Shown here: positions 8,271 through 17,063 of the stretch, piece by piece
Numbering within the stretch: the stretch's first letter is position 1
How the letters are laid out: each line of letters opens with the position of its first letter
Assembly: GCF_003122085.1 (NCBI RefSeq)
Contig: NZ_QEXV01000001.1
Coordinates: forward strand, 372,001-436,000
DNA length: 64,000 nucleotides
DNA from: Marinicauda salina
Lineage (GTDB): Bacteria > Pseudomonadota > Alphaproteobacteria > Caulobacterales > Maricaulaceae
Reading direction: 5' to 3'
Translations under genes and position numbers: made by a program
Notes under the pieces: generated by a model
Told to the model about the DNA's origin: nothing
Database searches by the model: none
The model's input: only the letters and a program-made list of their open reading frames with translations

Positions 8271-8869
8271 AAGCGGAAGGCGGATTCGAACTTGATCTCG
8301 GGCGCCTGCTCGTCGCCCTGCTCGCCGAAGAAGTCGCGCTCGGGCGAGGAGAAGCGGAACTGACCGCCCAGACGCAGGCGCTCGTTCAGCTCGAAGAAGG
8401 CGCCGGCGCGCATGTCCTCGATCTCGAACTGCGGACCTTGTGTCGGCTCGGAGATGCCGAGCGTGAAGCCCCAGCGCTCGCCCGCGGGGATCTCAAACTC
8501 GGCGGCCTCGTCGCCCCACGGCGACGGCATGTGGCTGGGCGAGGCGAGCGTGAACCGCTCGTACCAGACCTCCGCGTCGGGCGCGCCGGTGTCGTTCATG
8601 GGCGCGACCGGCTGGAGCTCCGGTTCGGACTGCTCGGCCACCGTCTCCCGCGCATCGTCATCCGCACGGGACCGGGCCTCGGCCGCAACCGCCAGCATGG
8701 AGGCGTCGACCTCGACGGCCTGGCCCTGCGCCGCCGACGCGTCGATCAGCGAAACGCCGCCGAGCGCGAACGAGTCGGCGTTCGGCGCCGCCGCCTGCGC
8801 AAGCGCAGCGGGCGCGCTCAAGAGCGCGGCCGTCGATGCGGCGACAAGGCTGAGCGCGATTCGGCGCAA
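8267..8869 (-). CDS. Secreted protein, possibly NtrZ-like periplasmic regulator
   Basis: About 200 residues starting with a good signal peptide (LRRIALSLVAAS through APAALAQA). A TTG at 8869 is the likeliest start because GGGAGGTGA lies just upstream with a 5 nt gap; the ATG at 8896 would put that Shine-Dalgarno inside the gene. The middle is Ala/Glu-rich. The C-terminal 75 residues (RWGFTLGIS, FFELNERLRLGGQFRF and a final FESAFRF) look beta-rich and end in Phe as in outer-membrane barrels. The ending resembles the periplasmic NtrZ family of Caulobacterales, which modulates the NtrY kinase. That match is from memory and tentative. Confidence 0.65.
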   Translation of the reverse strand: MRRIALSLVAASTAALLSAPAALAQAAAPNADSFALGGVSLIDASAAQGQAVEVDASMLAVAAEARSRADDDARETVAEQSEPELQPVAPMNDTGAPDAEVWYERFTLASPSHMPSPWGDEAAEFEIPAGERWGFTLGISEPTQGPQFEIEDMRAGAFFELNERLRLGGQFRFSSPERDFFGEQGDEQAPEIKFESAFRF

Positions 8870-8964
8870 GTCGGTCACCTCCCACTGGACAATCAACTAT
8901 AGGGACTCGAACGCCGCGACGTAAGGGGTTGCTTCGACGCCCGGTTCAAAAAGCCGGGAGCGTG

Positions 8965-10221
8965 TCAAAATCGCCACCCTGTCTCGACGAAGCCGATCAC
9001 GGCGTCGGCGTCCGCGCCGACGATTCCGCCCGGCCCGGCGACCGGGGCGGTCTGTTCGGCCCGGGCGAGACCGACGCCGAGCAGCAGGCCGGACTCGAAC
9101 AGGCGCGAGGCGCCGAGCTGGACGCTCCACCCCTCGGCGTCGAGGAAATCGCTGTCGCCGGCGGCGAATTCGAGCGCGGCCAGCCAGGCCCCCCGCTCGA
9201 TGCTCGCCGAAGCCGCCCAGGCCTCGTAGTCGCCGTCCTCGAACCCGTCATTCGTCTTCAGCCAGGACACGCCTATGGCCGCCGGGCCGGCCTCCAGCGA
9301 GGCCCGCGCGCTGACCGACCAGGGATCCGCGAAAGCGCTCGCGAGCGGGCCCGCCACCTCGCCCGCGGCGTAACCCGCCGACAGCGTCCAGCGTCGCCCG
9401 CTCGAGCGGAACCGGCGGTCGAAGGAGACGCCGACCTCCCGGACATTCTCGACGGCGGGCGTGGCGACCGCGTCCCGTCCGTCCAGCCGGCAGACATCCA
9501 CGCCGCACCAGTCCGCCTCCGGGGTCCACGACGCCGAGGCGCGGAACCCGGCGAGGCGCCGCGTCCGCGCGGTGATCTTGGCCGCCGCGCCGGAGAGCCG
9601 GTCGGTCGTGTCCGCCAGCGCCAGGCCGGTCGCGTCGATCAGCGGCCCGTCGGCGCGCGCGAGCCGGAAGGCGCCCGGTCCGGGAGCGGCTTCGAGCGCC
9701 GCCGCACCGGGGCCGCGACCGATGCGGATCTCGCCCCAGCCGCCCTTCACGAAAGCCGCCGCCTCGTCGAGCGCGATGCGCGGGTCCCCGGCGTCGAGAA
9801 CCGGGGCGGCGTGCAGGCCGGTCGCCGCGCCCGCCGGCGTCCGCCCGCCGATCGCCGGGCAGCCGGCCACTGTCACGGGACAATCCCCCACGGGCCGCGC
9901 GAAGCCGCGCCGCCCGTCGCCGCGGCGCGCGCGGACGCCGAAAGCCGCGCCCCAGCGAAGCCCGCCCCGGGTGACGGCCTCCAGCTCCAGGTCGAGATCG
10001 AGATCGGCATACGGGCCGGTCTCGGCCGCATCGACATCGCCGGCGGCCGCCAGCGCGTCGACGGCGAGGGAGACGTCCGGCGAGAACGGTCCGATGCGCT
10101 CGACTCCGGAACCGGTCGAGCTCGAATTCGTAATGCTGGAAAGGTCCTGGGAGAATGTCGGCGCGGCCGCGAGCAGGGCGCAGGCGACGGCGGTGAAAAT
10201 CGCGTCGCGCGCAGGTCTCAT
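8965..10221 (-). CDS. Outer-membrane porin-like protein
   Basis: A 418-residue secreted protein. The signal peptide MRPARDAIFTAVACALLAA ends near AAPTFSQ. The mature part has alternating aromatic/small-residue strands and GxG turns, and the C-terminus VIGFVETGWRF ends in Phe, the usual outer-membrane insertion signal. It resembles Gram-negative porins of Caulobacter relatives. Two Cys pairs (DCPVTVAGC and WCGVDVC) could form disulfides. The frame is open to 10395, but those extra 58 codons precede the signal peptide. Specificity is unknown. Confidence 0.75.
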   Translation of the reverse strand: MRPARDAIFTAVACALLAAAPTFSQDLSSITNSSSTGSGVERIGPFSPDVSLAVDALAAAGDVDAAETGPYADLDLDLELEAVTRGGLRWGAAFGVRARRGDGRRGFARPVGDCPVTVAGCPAIGGRTPAGAATGLHAAPVLDAGDPRIALDEAAAFVKGGWGEIRIGRGPGAAALEAAPGPGAFRLARADGPLIDATGLALADTTDRLSGAAAKITARTRRLAGFRASASWTPEADWCGVDVCRLDGRDAVATPAVENVREVGVSFDRRFRSSGRRWTLSAGYAAGEVAGPLASAFADPWSVSARASLEAGPAAIGVSWLKTNDGFEDGDYEAWAASASIERGAWLAALEFAAGDSDFLDAEGWSVQLGASRLFESGLLLGVGLARAEQTAPVAGPGGIVGADADAVIGFVETGWRF

Positions 10222-10333
10222 ACTCGCGGCCCCGCCGATCGCCCCGTCCCCCCGGACAGGGCGATACAACACAGGCGAAGGCGCGTTCGGGTCAAGGAGG
10301 ATGGCGCGCGCGGGGTTAACGCGCCGGCGAATA

Positions 10334-10349
10334 GTGACGCAAATGTCAC
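10334..10349. promoter_or_regulatory. Inverted repeat GTGAC-N6-GTCAC in divergent promoter region
   Basis: A perfect 5 bp inverted repeat with a 6 bp spacer lies about 113 bp upstream of the porin start and 140 bp upstream of the DUF3576 lipoprotein gene. It resembles a dimeric-repressor half-site pair but does not fit the CRP consensus spacing. A possible -10 TATAGA for the rightward gene lies at about 10404. Confidence 0.3.
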
Positions 10350-10488
10350 GCCGCCGCGAGCCGCCCGGGGCCGGATCGGGTCTGGCCTCCCGCATGACAC
10401 ATGGTATAGAAGCGGTTGTTCTTATGCGCCGTTACAGGCGGCGCAGTTCTCCATCGCCGATTCCGCGCCTCGCCAGGAGACTGCATAC

Positions 10489-10980
10489 ATGGCTCGAAAC
10501 CGACTCCTTTCCGCGGCCGCCGTTCTCGTCTGCGCGGGCGCGCTGTCCGCCTGCGGTTCGAATGCGAACAGCTCTGGCGACGAGGGCGGCCTGCTGAGCG
10601 GGCTCACCGGTCGGCTCGGCTCCGGGGAAAGCGGCGTCGGTCCCGAGGCGGGCATCGGCGTGAACAGCTTCCTTTGGCGCGCGACGCTGGACACGCTGTC
10701 CTTCATGCCGCTCGAGCAGGTGGACCCGTTCGGCGGCGTGATCATCACCGACTGGTACGCCAATCCCGAGCAGCCCAACGAGCGCTTCAAGGCGACGGCC
10801 TACATCCTCGACACGCGGCTGCGCGCCGACGCCCTGTCGGTCCAGCTTTTCAAGCAGGTGCGCGGCGCCGAGGACGGCGAATGGGCCGACGCCTCCGTCG
10901 ATCCCGCGACCCGCATCCAGATCGAGAACGCCATCCTCACGCGCGCCCGCCAGTACCGCATCGCGCAGGTCGAGGACTGA
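10489..10980 (+). CDS. DUF3576-type lipoprotein
   Basis: A 163-residue precursor with a lipobox: LSAC with the acylated Cys at position 22. The mature part contains GVNSFLWRATLDTL, FGGVIITDWY and a basic-acidic C-terminal half, matching the DUF3576 lipoproteins of alphaproteobacteria. AGGAGA lies 9 nt before the ATG. In many relatives this gene is followed by leuS and lptE; here lptE follows directly after 23 bp, so leuS is absent. Function is unknown; outer-membrane assembly is suggested by the neighbour lptE. Confidence 0.85.
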   Translation: MARNRLLSAAAVLVCAGALSACGSNANSSGDEGGLLSGLTGRLGSGESGVGPEAGIGVNSFLWRATLDTLSFMPLEQVDPFGGVIITDWYANPEQPNERFKATAYILDTRLRADALSVQLFKQVRGAEDGEWADASVDPATRIQIENAILTRARQYRIAQVED

Positions 10981-11003
10981 GGCGGGCCGCCGGAGGAGTC
11001 GCG

Positions 11004-11501
11004 ATGCCGCGCCGGAGACCCCTTCTCCTCGCCGCCGGCGTCGCGTTCCTGACGATCGCGCTCGCCGGGTGCGGTTTTCGCCCGCTCTACGGGGGCGCGC
11101 CGTACGCCGCGCTGGCCGGCGCGCGCGTCGAAGCCGGACCCGAGCGCGTCGACTATCTCGTCCAGAACGCGCTGCGCGATCATCTCGGCGCGGGCGACAG
11201 CCGCTACCGGATCACGCTCAACACCGAGACCGACGAGCGCAGCCTCGGCGTTTCGGCCAGCGGCCGGGCCACCCGGTATGCGCTCGTGATCACCGTGGAC
11301 TATCGCCTCGACGGCGGCCCCGAGGCCGTCTCCGGGCGGATCTCCGAAACGGCGTATTTCGACGCGCCGAACGAACCCTATGCGCTGATCGCGACGCGCT
11401 CGAACGCGGAGGAGCGGGCCGCCCGCCTGGCCGCGGAGCGGCTCGCCCGCGCGCTCGCCGCCCAGCTCCAGCCCGTCACCGCCGGGCGGGGCGCGCCGTG
11501 A
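11004..11501 (+). CDS. lptE: LPS-assembly lipoprotein LptE
   Basis: A 165-residue lipoprotein with lipobox LAGC (Cys near 23) followed by GFRPLYGG, the hallmark start of mature LptE. It plugs the LptD barrel that inserts lipopolysaccharide into the outer membrane. The rest has the ALVITVDYRL and GRISETAYFD strands usual for the family. GGAGGAG lies 6 nt before the ATG. Its stop overlaps the GTG start of holA (GTGA at 11498-11501), implying coupled translation. Confidence 0.92.
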   Translation: MPRRRPLLLAAGVAFLTIALAGCGFRPLYGGAPYAALAGARVEAGPERVDYLVQNALRDHLGAGDSRYRITLNTETDERSLGVSASGRATRYALVITVDYRLDGGPEAVSGRISETAYFDAPNEPYALIATRSNAEERAARLAAERLARALAAQLQPVTAGRGAP

Positions 11502-12541
11502 AGGTCAAGGCGCGCGAGGTCGACGCCGCGGTCGCCCGGCCGAAACCCGACATCGCGGCCTTCCTCGTATTCGGACCCGATCTCGGCCTGGTGCGCGAGC
11601 GGGCGGAGCGGCTGGCGACCGCGCTCGTCGCCGATCCGGCCGATCCGTTCTGCGTCAGCCGGCTGACCGACGAAGACCTGAAGGCCGAGCCGTCGGCGCT
11701 CGCCGATGCGATGGCGGCGCTCTCGCTCACCGGCGGCGACCGGCTGGTGCGTCTGAGGCTGGCCTCGGATTCCGCGCCGACGGCGGCCTGGCTCGCCGAC
11801 CTCGAAGCCGGCTCGGCCGCCGCCGAGGCGCGGCTGGTCATCGAGGCCGGCGATCTGAAGCCCGGCTCGAAGCTGCGCAAGGCCGCGGAGGCCGGGGCCC
11901 ACACATTGGCCCTGCCCTGCTACGCCGACGACGCCCGCGATCTGCTTGGGCTCGCCGAGGAAAGCTTCGCCGCCGAGGCGATCGAGATCGCGCCCGATGC
12001 GCGATCCATGCTCGGAACGTTGCTCGAGGGCGACCGGCGCCTGGCGCGCGGCGAGATCGAGAAGCTCATGCTATACAAGGGGCTGAAGGACCAGCGCGGC
12101 GGCGAGACCGCGACCGTCGAGCGCGCCGACATCGCCGCGGTGTCGGCCGCCGGCGCCGAGGCCGCGCTCGACCAGGCGATCGACACCGCGCTCGCCGGCG
12201 ACGTCGCCGCGGCCGACCGCGGCTACGCCCGGGTTCTCGCCTCGGGCGCCAACCCGGTCGGCGTGCTGCGCGCGCTCCAGCGCAAGATCGACCAGATCGA
12301 CGCGTTCCACGCCGCCGGGGGCGACGCCTCGGCGCTCGCGCGCAGCGGCGCGCCGCGCTTCGGTCCGCCCGCCGAGCGGTTCCGGCGAACGGCGGGCCTC
12401 TGGCGCGGCCGGCGCCTCGACCGGGCGCGCCGACTGGCCTTCGACGCCGAGCGCCAAGTCAAGCGCGCCGGGGCGCCGGCCGAGGCGATCGTGGGCGAGC
12501 TTTTGCTGCGCCTGGCGCGCGCCGCTCGCGACATGCGCTGA
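11498..12541 (+). CDS. holA: DNA polymerase III delta subunit
   Basis: The 347-residue protein fits HolA, the clamp-loader subunit that opens the beta ring. The N-terminus reads VKVKAREVDAAVARP, and FLVFGPDLGLVRERA corresponds to the degenerate, non-catalytic P-loop region. The GTG at 11498 overlaps the lptE stop and is the natural start. The upstream frame to 11069 is antisense-like composition. The gene is the last of the DUF3576-lptE-holA run and converges on parB across an AT-rich gap. Confidence 0.9.
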   Translation: MKVKAREVDAAVARPKPDIAAFLVFGPDLGLVRERAERLATALVADPADPFCVSRLTDEDLKAEPSALADAMAALSLTGGDRLVRLRLASDSAPTAAWLADLEAGSAAAEARLVIEAGDLKPGSKLRKAAEAGAHTLALPCYADDARDLLGLAEESFAAEAIEIAPDARSMLGTLLEGDRRLARGEIEKLMLYKGLKDQRGGETATVERADIAAVSAAGAEAALDQAIDTALAGDVAAADRGYARVLASGANPVGVLRALQRKIDQIDAFHAAGGDASALARSGAPRFGPPAERFRRTAGLWRGRRLDRARRLAFDAERQVKRAGAPAEAIVGELLLRLARAARDMR

Positions 12542-12545
12542 AACC

Positions 12546-12597
12546 GCACGTTCGTGCGTAAAAATAACATTGTTATTATAGAGACTTACGCATAAGT
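12546..12597. repeat. AT-rich nested dyad between holA and parB
   Basis: In an otherwise about 70% GC chromosome this patch is AT-rich and built of dyads: GCACG-TT-CGTGC (12546-12557), TGCGTAA (12555-12561) paired with TTACGCA (12586-12592), AATAAC-ATT-GTTATT (12563-12577) inside it, and ACTTA-CGCA-TAAGT (12584-12597). It could be a bidirectional terminator, a protein-binding site or an RNA element. No U-run fits a standard terminator. Confidence 0.5.
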
Positions 12598-12673
12598 CGC
12601 CGCTGACGGCGCGTGAGCCCTACAGGGGTGCGGCGTTCGGAATTTCACGCGCTCTGAGCGCTGCAACCTGAGA

Positions 12674-13597
12674 TCAGTATGCGCCCGAGGCGCCATCCTG
12701 GGTGAGGCGCCGGCACAGATCGTCGAGCTGCTCGAGAGTCGAATACCGAATCCGAAGCTCGCCGGCCTCGCCGGTATGACTGAGGTCGACCTCGAGGCCG
12801 AGCCGCTCCGAGAGATCGGCCTCGAGCGCGCGGGTGTCGGCGTCCTTCCCGCCGCCGGACGGCGCGCGCGACCGGCCCTTGCGCTCCGGCGCGCCCGACT
12901 TGCGCGCCAGCGCCTCGGCGGCGCGGACCGAGAGCCCCTTCTCGACGATCTCGTCGGCGAGCGCGGCCGGGTCCGGCGCCGAGGCGACGGCGCGGGCGTG
13001 CCCGGCGCTGATCTCGCGGCGGGCCAGCCGGTCGAGGACCGGGTCGGGCAGCGCCAGGAGCCTCAGCGTGTTGGCCACGTGGACGCGCGACTTGCCGACG
13101 GCGCGGGCGACCTCTTCCTGGGTATGACCAAAATTCTCGATCAGCTGGCGGAAGGCGCGCGCCTCCTCGACGGCGTTGAGATCGGTCCTCTGGACGTTCT
13201 CCACGATCGCGATCTCGAGGGTCTCGCGATCGGTGAGCTCGCGCACCAGACACGGCGCGGCGTGCAGGCGCGCCTTCTGGGCGGCGCGCCAGCGGCGTTC
13301 GCCGGCGACGATCTGGTAGCGCTCCTCGGCGCCCGGCGCGGGCCGGACGAGCAGCGGCTGGAGCAGGCCCTTCTCGGCGATCGAGTCGGCGAGTTCGGAC
13401 AGCGCGTCCTCGTCGAAGGCCTGGCGGGGCTGGTCGGGATTGCGTTCGATCAGCTCGATCGGGATCTCGCGCACGCCGCGGCCGCCGCCAGCGTCCGCGG
13501 CCTCGCCGCGCAGGCCCTCGGCCTCCTCGCCTTCGCCCAGCAGCGCGGCGAGGCCGCGGCCGAGACCGCGCGTGCGCTGGGGTTCGTCGGCGCTCAT
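12674..13597 (-). CDS. parB: Chromosome-partitioning protein ParB
   Basis: A 307-residue ParB with GLGRGLAALLGE near the start (ParA-interaction region), the CTP-binding domain (IPIELIERNPDQPR, GERRWRAA), then VENVQRTDLNAVEEA and the helix-turn-helix HTQEEVARAVGKSRVHVAN that binds parS. A C-terminal dimerisation segment follows. ParB loads on the parS sites found at 14996-18050, spreads, and is moved by ParA. The start overlaps the parA stop by ATGA, so the two are one operon with translational coupling. Confidence 0.97.
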   Translation of the reverse strand: MSADEPQRTRGLGRGLAALLGEGEEAEGLRGEAADAGGGRGVREIPIELIERNPDQPRQAFDEDALSELADSIAEKGLLQPLLVRPAPGAEERYQIVAGERRWRAAQKARLHAAPCLVRELTDRETLEIAIVENVQRTDLNAVEEARAFRQLIENFGHTQEEVARAVGKSRVHVANTLRLLALPDPVLDRLARREISAGHARAVASAPDPAALADEIVEKGLSVRAAEALARKSGAPERKGRSRAPSGGGKDADTRALEADLSERLGLEVDLSHTGEAGELRIRYSTLEQLDDLCRRLTQDGASGAY

Positions 13598-14427
13598 GCC
13601 GGCACCTTCTCGGTCGAGCTGCGCTCCTGGCGCACGACCTCGCGGGCGAGCGCGATATAGGCCTGCGCGCCGGCGCAGTTCATGTCGTAGAGGATGACCG
13701 GCTTGCCGAAGGACGGCGCCTCGGAGACCCGGACATTGCGCGGGATCATGGTCTCGTAGACCTTGTCGCCGAAATACTCGCGGACGTCGGCGGCGACCTG
13801 TTCGGAGAGATTGTTGCGCTTGTCGTACATGGTCAGCACGACGCCCTGGATATCGAGATCGCGGTTCAGATTGCCGCGGACCAGATCGATCGTTCGCATC
13901 AATTGGGTGAGGCCCTCCAGCGCGAAGAACTCGCACTGAAGCGGCACCAACACCGAGTCGGCCGCCGTCATGGCGTTGACCGTGAGCAGGTTGAGCGAGG
14001 GCGGGCAGTCGATGAGGACATAGTCGCAATGGGCGCCCTTGGCCGCCAGCGCGCGGCGGAAACGATCGATGGCGTGACGCAGCCGGTATGACCGGCGCGG
14101 CGCCTGGGCGAGCTCGAGCTCGGCGCCGGACAGATCGGCGTCGGACGGGATGATCGCCAGGCCCGGCACGTCGGTGTCGATGAGCGCGTCCTCCATCGGA
14201 CGCTCGGAGACCAGGACGTCGTAGGAGGTCGCCCGGCGCGACGCCCGGCCGACGCCCAGCCCCGTCGAGGCGTTGCCCTGCGGATCGAGATCGAGCACGA
14301 CCACCTTCTGGCCGATCGCCGCGAGCGCCGTGGCGAGATTGATCGCGGTCGTGGTCTTGCCCACCCCGCCCTTCTGGTTGGCGATGGCGATCACCTTGGG
14401 CGGATTGGAGCGGGGATCAGCGGACAC
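13594..14427 (-). CDS. parA: Chromosome-partitioning ATPase ParA
   Basis: A 277-residue Walker-type ATPase with the deviant P-loop KGGVGKTT at 19-26, LDLDPQGNAS and LIDCPPSL. It has no N-terminal helix-turn-helix, as in chromosomal ParA/Soj. It forms an ATP-dependent gradient on the nucleoid that drives the ParB-parS complex. In Caulobacter relatives parA and parB are essential. It overlaps parB at its 3' end and the rsmG gene by 11 bp at its 5' end, all on the minus strand. Confidence 0.97.
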   Translation of the reverse strand: MSADPRSNPPKVIAIANQKGGVGKTTTAINLATALAAIGQKVVVLDLDPQGNASTGLGVGRASRRATSYDVLVSERPMEDALIDTDVPGLAIIPSDADLSGAELELAQAPRRSYRLRHAIDRFRRALAAKGAHCDYVLIDCPPSLNLLTVNAMTAADSVLVPLQCEFFALEGLTQLMRTIDLVRGNLNRDLDIQGVVLTMYDKRNNLSEQVAADVREYFGDKVYETMIPRNVRVSEAPSFGKPVILYDMNCAGAQAYIALAREVVRQERSSTEKVPA

Positions 14428-15055
14428 GGGCGATCCTTTCGATTTTCAGTATGGCGGCGTCCGGCGCGGTCTCGCTGGCCAGGACCTCAAGATCGAGACT
14501 CCAGCTTTTCCGCGCTTCGGTCAATTCATCCCGGTGACGCGCGCCCTTGGGGAACAGCGCGATCGCCCCATTTTCCACAAACGGGCGGGCGTATCCGATC
14601 AGTTTCGTGAGGCTGGCCACGGCCCGCGCGGTGACGACGTCGACGCGCATGTCCGGATCGAGCGATTCTGCGCGCACCGGAAGAACGCGGGCCGGCGCGC
14701 CGGTCTCGGCGACCACATCGGAGAGAAAATCGGCCTTCTTGCGGATCGATTCGACCAGCGCGACGTCGGCGCCGGCGACGCCGCGATCCATCAGGCCGAA
14801 GGCGACGGCCAACCCGGGAAAACCGGCGCCCGCCCCGATATCGAGCCAGCGCGGCTTGTCCGGCGCGAGTTCGTAGATCTGCCAGGAATCGAGCGCGTGG
14901 CGGACCCAGAAATCCGGCAGGGTCGATTTGCCGACGAGGTTGACGACGGCGTTGCGTTCCGCGAGGCGGCGGCGCCAGGTCTCGAACCGCTGGAGTGTTT
15001 CACGTGAAACACCTGCGCGCCGGCGGAACGCCTCCGCGTCGAAATCCTCGCTCAT
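14417..15055 (-). CDS. rsmG: 16S rRNA (guanine527-N7)-methyltransferase
   Basis: A 212-residue GidB/RsmG with the SAM-binding signature LDIGAGAGFPGL and a following LVESIRKKADFL motif. It methylates G527 of 16S rRNA. The 5' end carries a parS site (14996-15011), which is translated as VSRET at residues 16-20. The start lies 3 bp after the mnmG stop. The order mnmG-rsmG-parA-parB is classical. Confidence 0.96.
   Translation of the reverse strand: MSEDFDAEAFRRRAGVSRETLQRFETWRRRLAERNAVVNLVGKSTLPDFWVRHALDSWQIYELAPDKPRWLDIGAGAGFPGLAVAFGLMDRGVAGADVALVESIRKKADFLSDVVAETGAPARVLPVRAESLDPDMRVDVVTARAVASLTKLIGYARPFVENGAIALFPKGARHRDELTEARKSWSLDLEVLASETAPDAAILKIERIARVR
14996..15011. other. parS site 1 (inside rsmG)
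   Basis: TGTTTCACGTGAAACA is a perfect 16 bp palindrome identical to the standard bacterial parS core. It lies in the first codons of rsmG and encodes VSRET on the minus strand. Confidence 0.95.
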
Positions 15056-15058
15056 CGA

Positions 15059-16927
15059 TCAGCCGGCCTGCTTCTGCGCGCGCTTGAGGTGGGCCAGAAG
15101 CGCGGTGAGCGCGCCCGGGGTCACGCCCTCGATGCGCCCGGCCTGACCCAGCGTCGCCGGGGCGGCGGCTTCGAGCTTCTCGCGGACTTCGTTCGACAGC
15201 CCGCCGACGGCGGCGTAGTCGAAGCCGGCCGGGATGCGCACGCCCTCGTCGCGGCGGAAGGCGAGAATGTCGGCCTCCTGGCGGTCGAGATAGCCGTGAT
15301 AGACCGCGTCGATCCGGATCTGTTCGGCGATCGGTTCGGCCAGATCGTCGAGCTCCGGCCAGACACGCGCGACATCGTCCCAGCCGATCTTCGGATGCGA
15401 CAGCAGCTCCAGCGCATTGCGGCAACGGCCGTCCTGGTTGACGTCGAGCCCGGCGCGGCGGGCTTCCGTGGGCGTCATCGAGAGCGCGCGCACCCGGCTC
15501 CGCGCCGCTTCCAGCGCGGCGGCCTTCTCCCGCCAGGCCGTTTCACGTGAAACGCTCGCCGCGCCGAGCGCGATCGCCTTGTCGGTCAGGCGCTGATCGG
15601 CGTTGTCGGCGCGCAGGGTGAGCCGGTATTCGGCCCGCGACGTGAACATGCGGTAGGGCTCGGTCACGCCGCGCGTGATGAGATCGTCGATCAGGACGCC
15701 GATATAGGCTTCCGACCGGTCGAGCACGAAGGGCGCCGATCCGCCTGCGGACAAGGCCGCGTTGAACCCGGCCATCAACCCCTGGGCGGCGGCCTCCTCG
15801 TAGCCGGTCGTGCCGTTGATCTGGCCGGCGAGCCAGAGCCCGGGCAGCGCGCGCACTTCCAGCGTCGCCGACAGCTCGCGCGGATCGACATAATCGTACT
15901 CGATGGCGTAGCCGTAGCGCTTCACCGCGGCGCGCTCGAGGCCGGGGATCGTCCGCAGAAACGCGTCCTGGACGTCGGCCGGCAGGGAGGTCGAGATCCC
16001 GTTGGGGTAGACCGTGTCGTCGTCGAGGCCCTCGGGCTCGAGGAAGACCTGGTGGCTGGTCCGGTCGGCGAAGCGCACCACCTTGTCCTCGATCGAGGGG
16101 CAGTAGCGCGGCCCGCGCCCGGAGATCGCCCCGCCATAGACGGCCGATCGTTCGATATTCTTCTCGATGACCGCGTGCGTCTTCTCCGTCGTCCGGGTGA
16201 TGCCGCAGGCGATCTGCGGAACCGTGATCCGCTCGGTCAGGAAGGAGAAGGGAACCGGCTCGGCGTCGGCGTCCTGGCGCTCGAGCGCGCCCCAGTCGAT
16301 CGTCGTCGCGTCGAGGCGCGCGGGCGTGCCGGTCTTGAGCCGGCCCATCCTCAGCCCGAGTCCATAGAGCGTGTCGGACAGACCGATGGCCGGCGCCTCG
16401 CCGTCGCGGCCGGCGGGAATGCGCTCCTCGCCGCGATGGATGACGCCCTTGAGGAAGGTGCCGGTCGTGAGCACGACCGAGCCGGCGCGATATTCCCGCC
16501 CCTCGGCGTCGACCACCCCGACGCAGCGTCCGTCCGCCCGGACGAGATCCTCCACCGCGGCCTCGCGGATCGTGAGGTTGGCGGTCTCGGCGAGCGCGGC
16601 CTGCATGGCCTGCTTGTAGAGTCTGCGGTCGGACTGGGTCCGCGGGCCGCGCACGGCCGGGCCCTTGGAGCGGTTGAGCAGACGGAACTGGATGCCCGAC
16701 GCGTCGGCGACCCGGCCCATCACGCCGTCCAGCGCGTCGACTTCCCGGACGAGGTGGCCCTTGCCGAGCCCGCCGATCGCGGGATTGCAGCTCATCTCCC
16801 CGATCGTGTCGGCGCGATGGGTCAGCAACAGCGTCGCCGCGCCCAGGCGCGCGGCCGCGCTCGCGGCCTCGCAGCCGGCGTGGCCGCCGCCGATGACGAT
16901 GACGTCGTATGCGCGCTCGATGCTCAT
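15059..16927 (-). CDS. mnmG: tRNA uridine-5-carboxymethylaminomethyl modification enzyme MnmG
   Basis: A 622-residue FAD protein starting [20 protein letters not shown] with the GxGxxG dinucleotide fold. It also has LSCNP-like [25 protein letters not shown] and [17 protein letters not shown]. With MnmE it builds the cmnm5 group at wobble uridine of tRNAs. The frame continues upstream to 17233 but that part is poor in family features, so the start is set at 16927. A parS site (15539-15554) lies in its C-terminal half, where it also encodes VSRET, and another lies just upstream. Confidence 0.96.
   Translation of the reverse strand: MSIERAYDVIVIGGGHAGCEAASAAARLGAATLLLTHRADTIGEMSCNPAIGGLGKGHLVREVDALDGVMGRVADASGIQFRLLNRSKGPAVRGPRTQSDRRLYKQAMQAALAETANLTIREAAVEDLVRADGRCVGVVDAEGREYRAGSVVLTTGTFLKGVIHRGEERIPAGRDGEAPAIGLSDTLYGLGLRMGRLKTGTPARLDATTIDWGALERQDADAEPVPFSFLTERITVPQIACGITRTTEKTHAVIEKNIERSAVYGGAISGRGPRYCPSIEDKVVRFADRTSHQVFLEPEGLDDDTVYPNGISTSLPADVQDAFLRTIPGLERAAVKRYGYAIEYDYVDPRELSATLEVRALPGLWLAGQINGTTGYEEAAAQGLMAGFNAALSAGGSAPFVLDRSEAYIGVLIDDLITRGVTEPYRMFTSRAEYRLTLRADNADQRLTDKAIALGAASVSRETAWREKAAALEAARSRVRALSMTPTEARRAGLDVNQDGRCRNALELLSHPKIGWDDVARVWPELDDLAEPIAEQIRIDAVYHGYLDRQEADILAFRRDEGVRIPAGFDYAAVGGLSNEVREKLEAAAPATLGQAGRIEGVTPGALTALLAHLKRAQKQAG
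15539..15554. other. parS site 2 (inside mnmG)
   Basis: CGTTTCACGTGAAACG is a perfect 16 bp palindrome with the parS core TTTCACGTGAAA; only the outermost base pair differs from site 1. It encodes VSRET in the mnmG frame. Confidence 0.92.
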
Positions 16928-16982
16928 GACGGCGCGAGATGTAAGCCAAACGACCCGCTTTCGCCAGACCGCGCGCGCAAGC

Positions 16983-16998
16983 GGTTTCACGTGAAACG
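16983..16998. other. parS site 3 (upstream of mnmG)
   Basis: GGTTTCACGTGAAACG contains the perfect 14 bp palindrome GTTTCACGTGAAAC (16984-16997); the outermost base pair is mismatched. It lies between the divergent mnmG and DsrE-like starts, about 57 bp upstream of mnmG. Confidence 0.9.
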
Positions 16999-17063
16999 CG
17001 CCTTGCCGCCCCGCCGGAGCCGTGGCCTTCTCCTCTGCCGCCTCGTCAAGATGGAGATCGCCC

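Noticed and set aside
12674-14029. Extension of parB to 14029
   Set aside because: The part beyond 13597 is the antisense-frame reading through parA; ParB motifs begin after MSADEPQRTRGLG.
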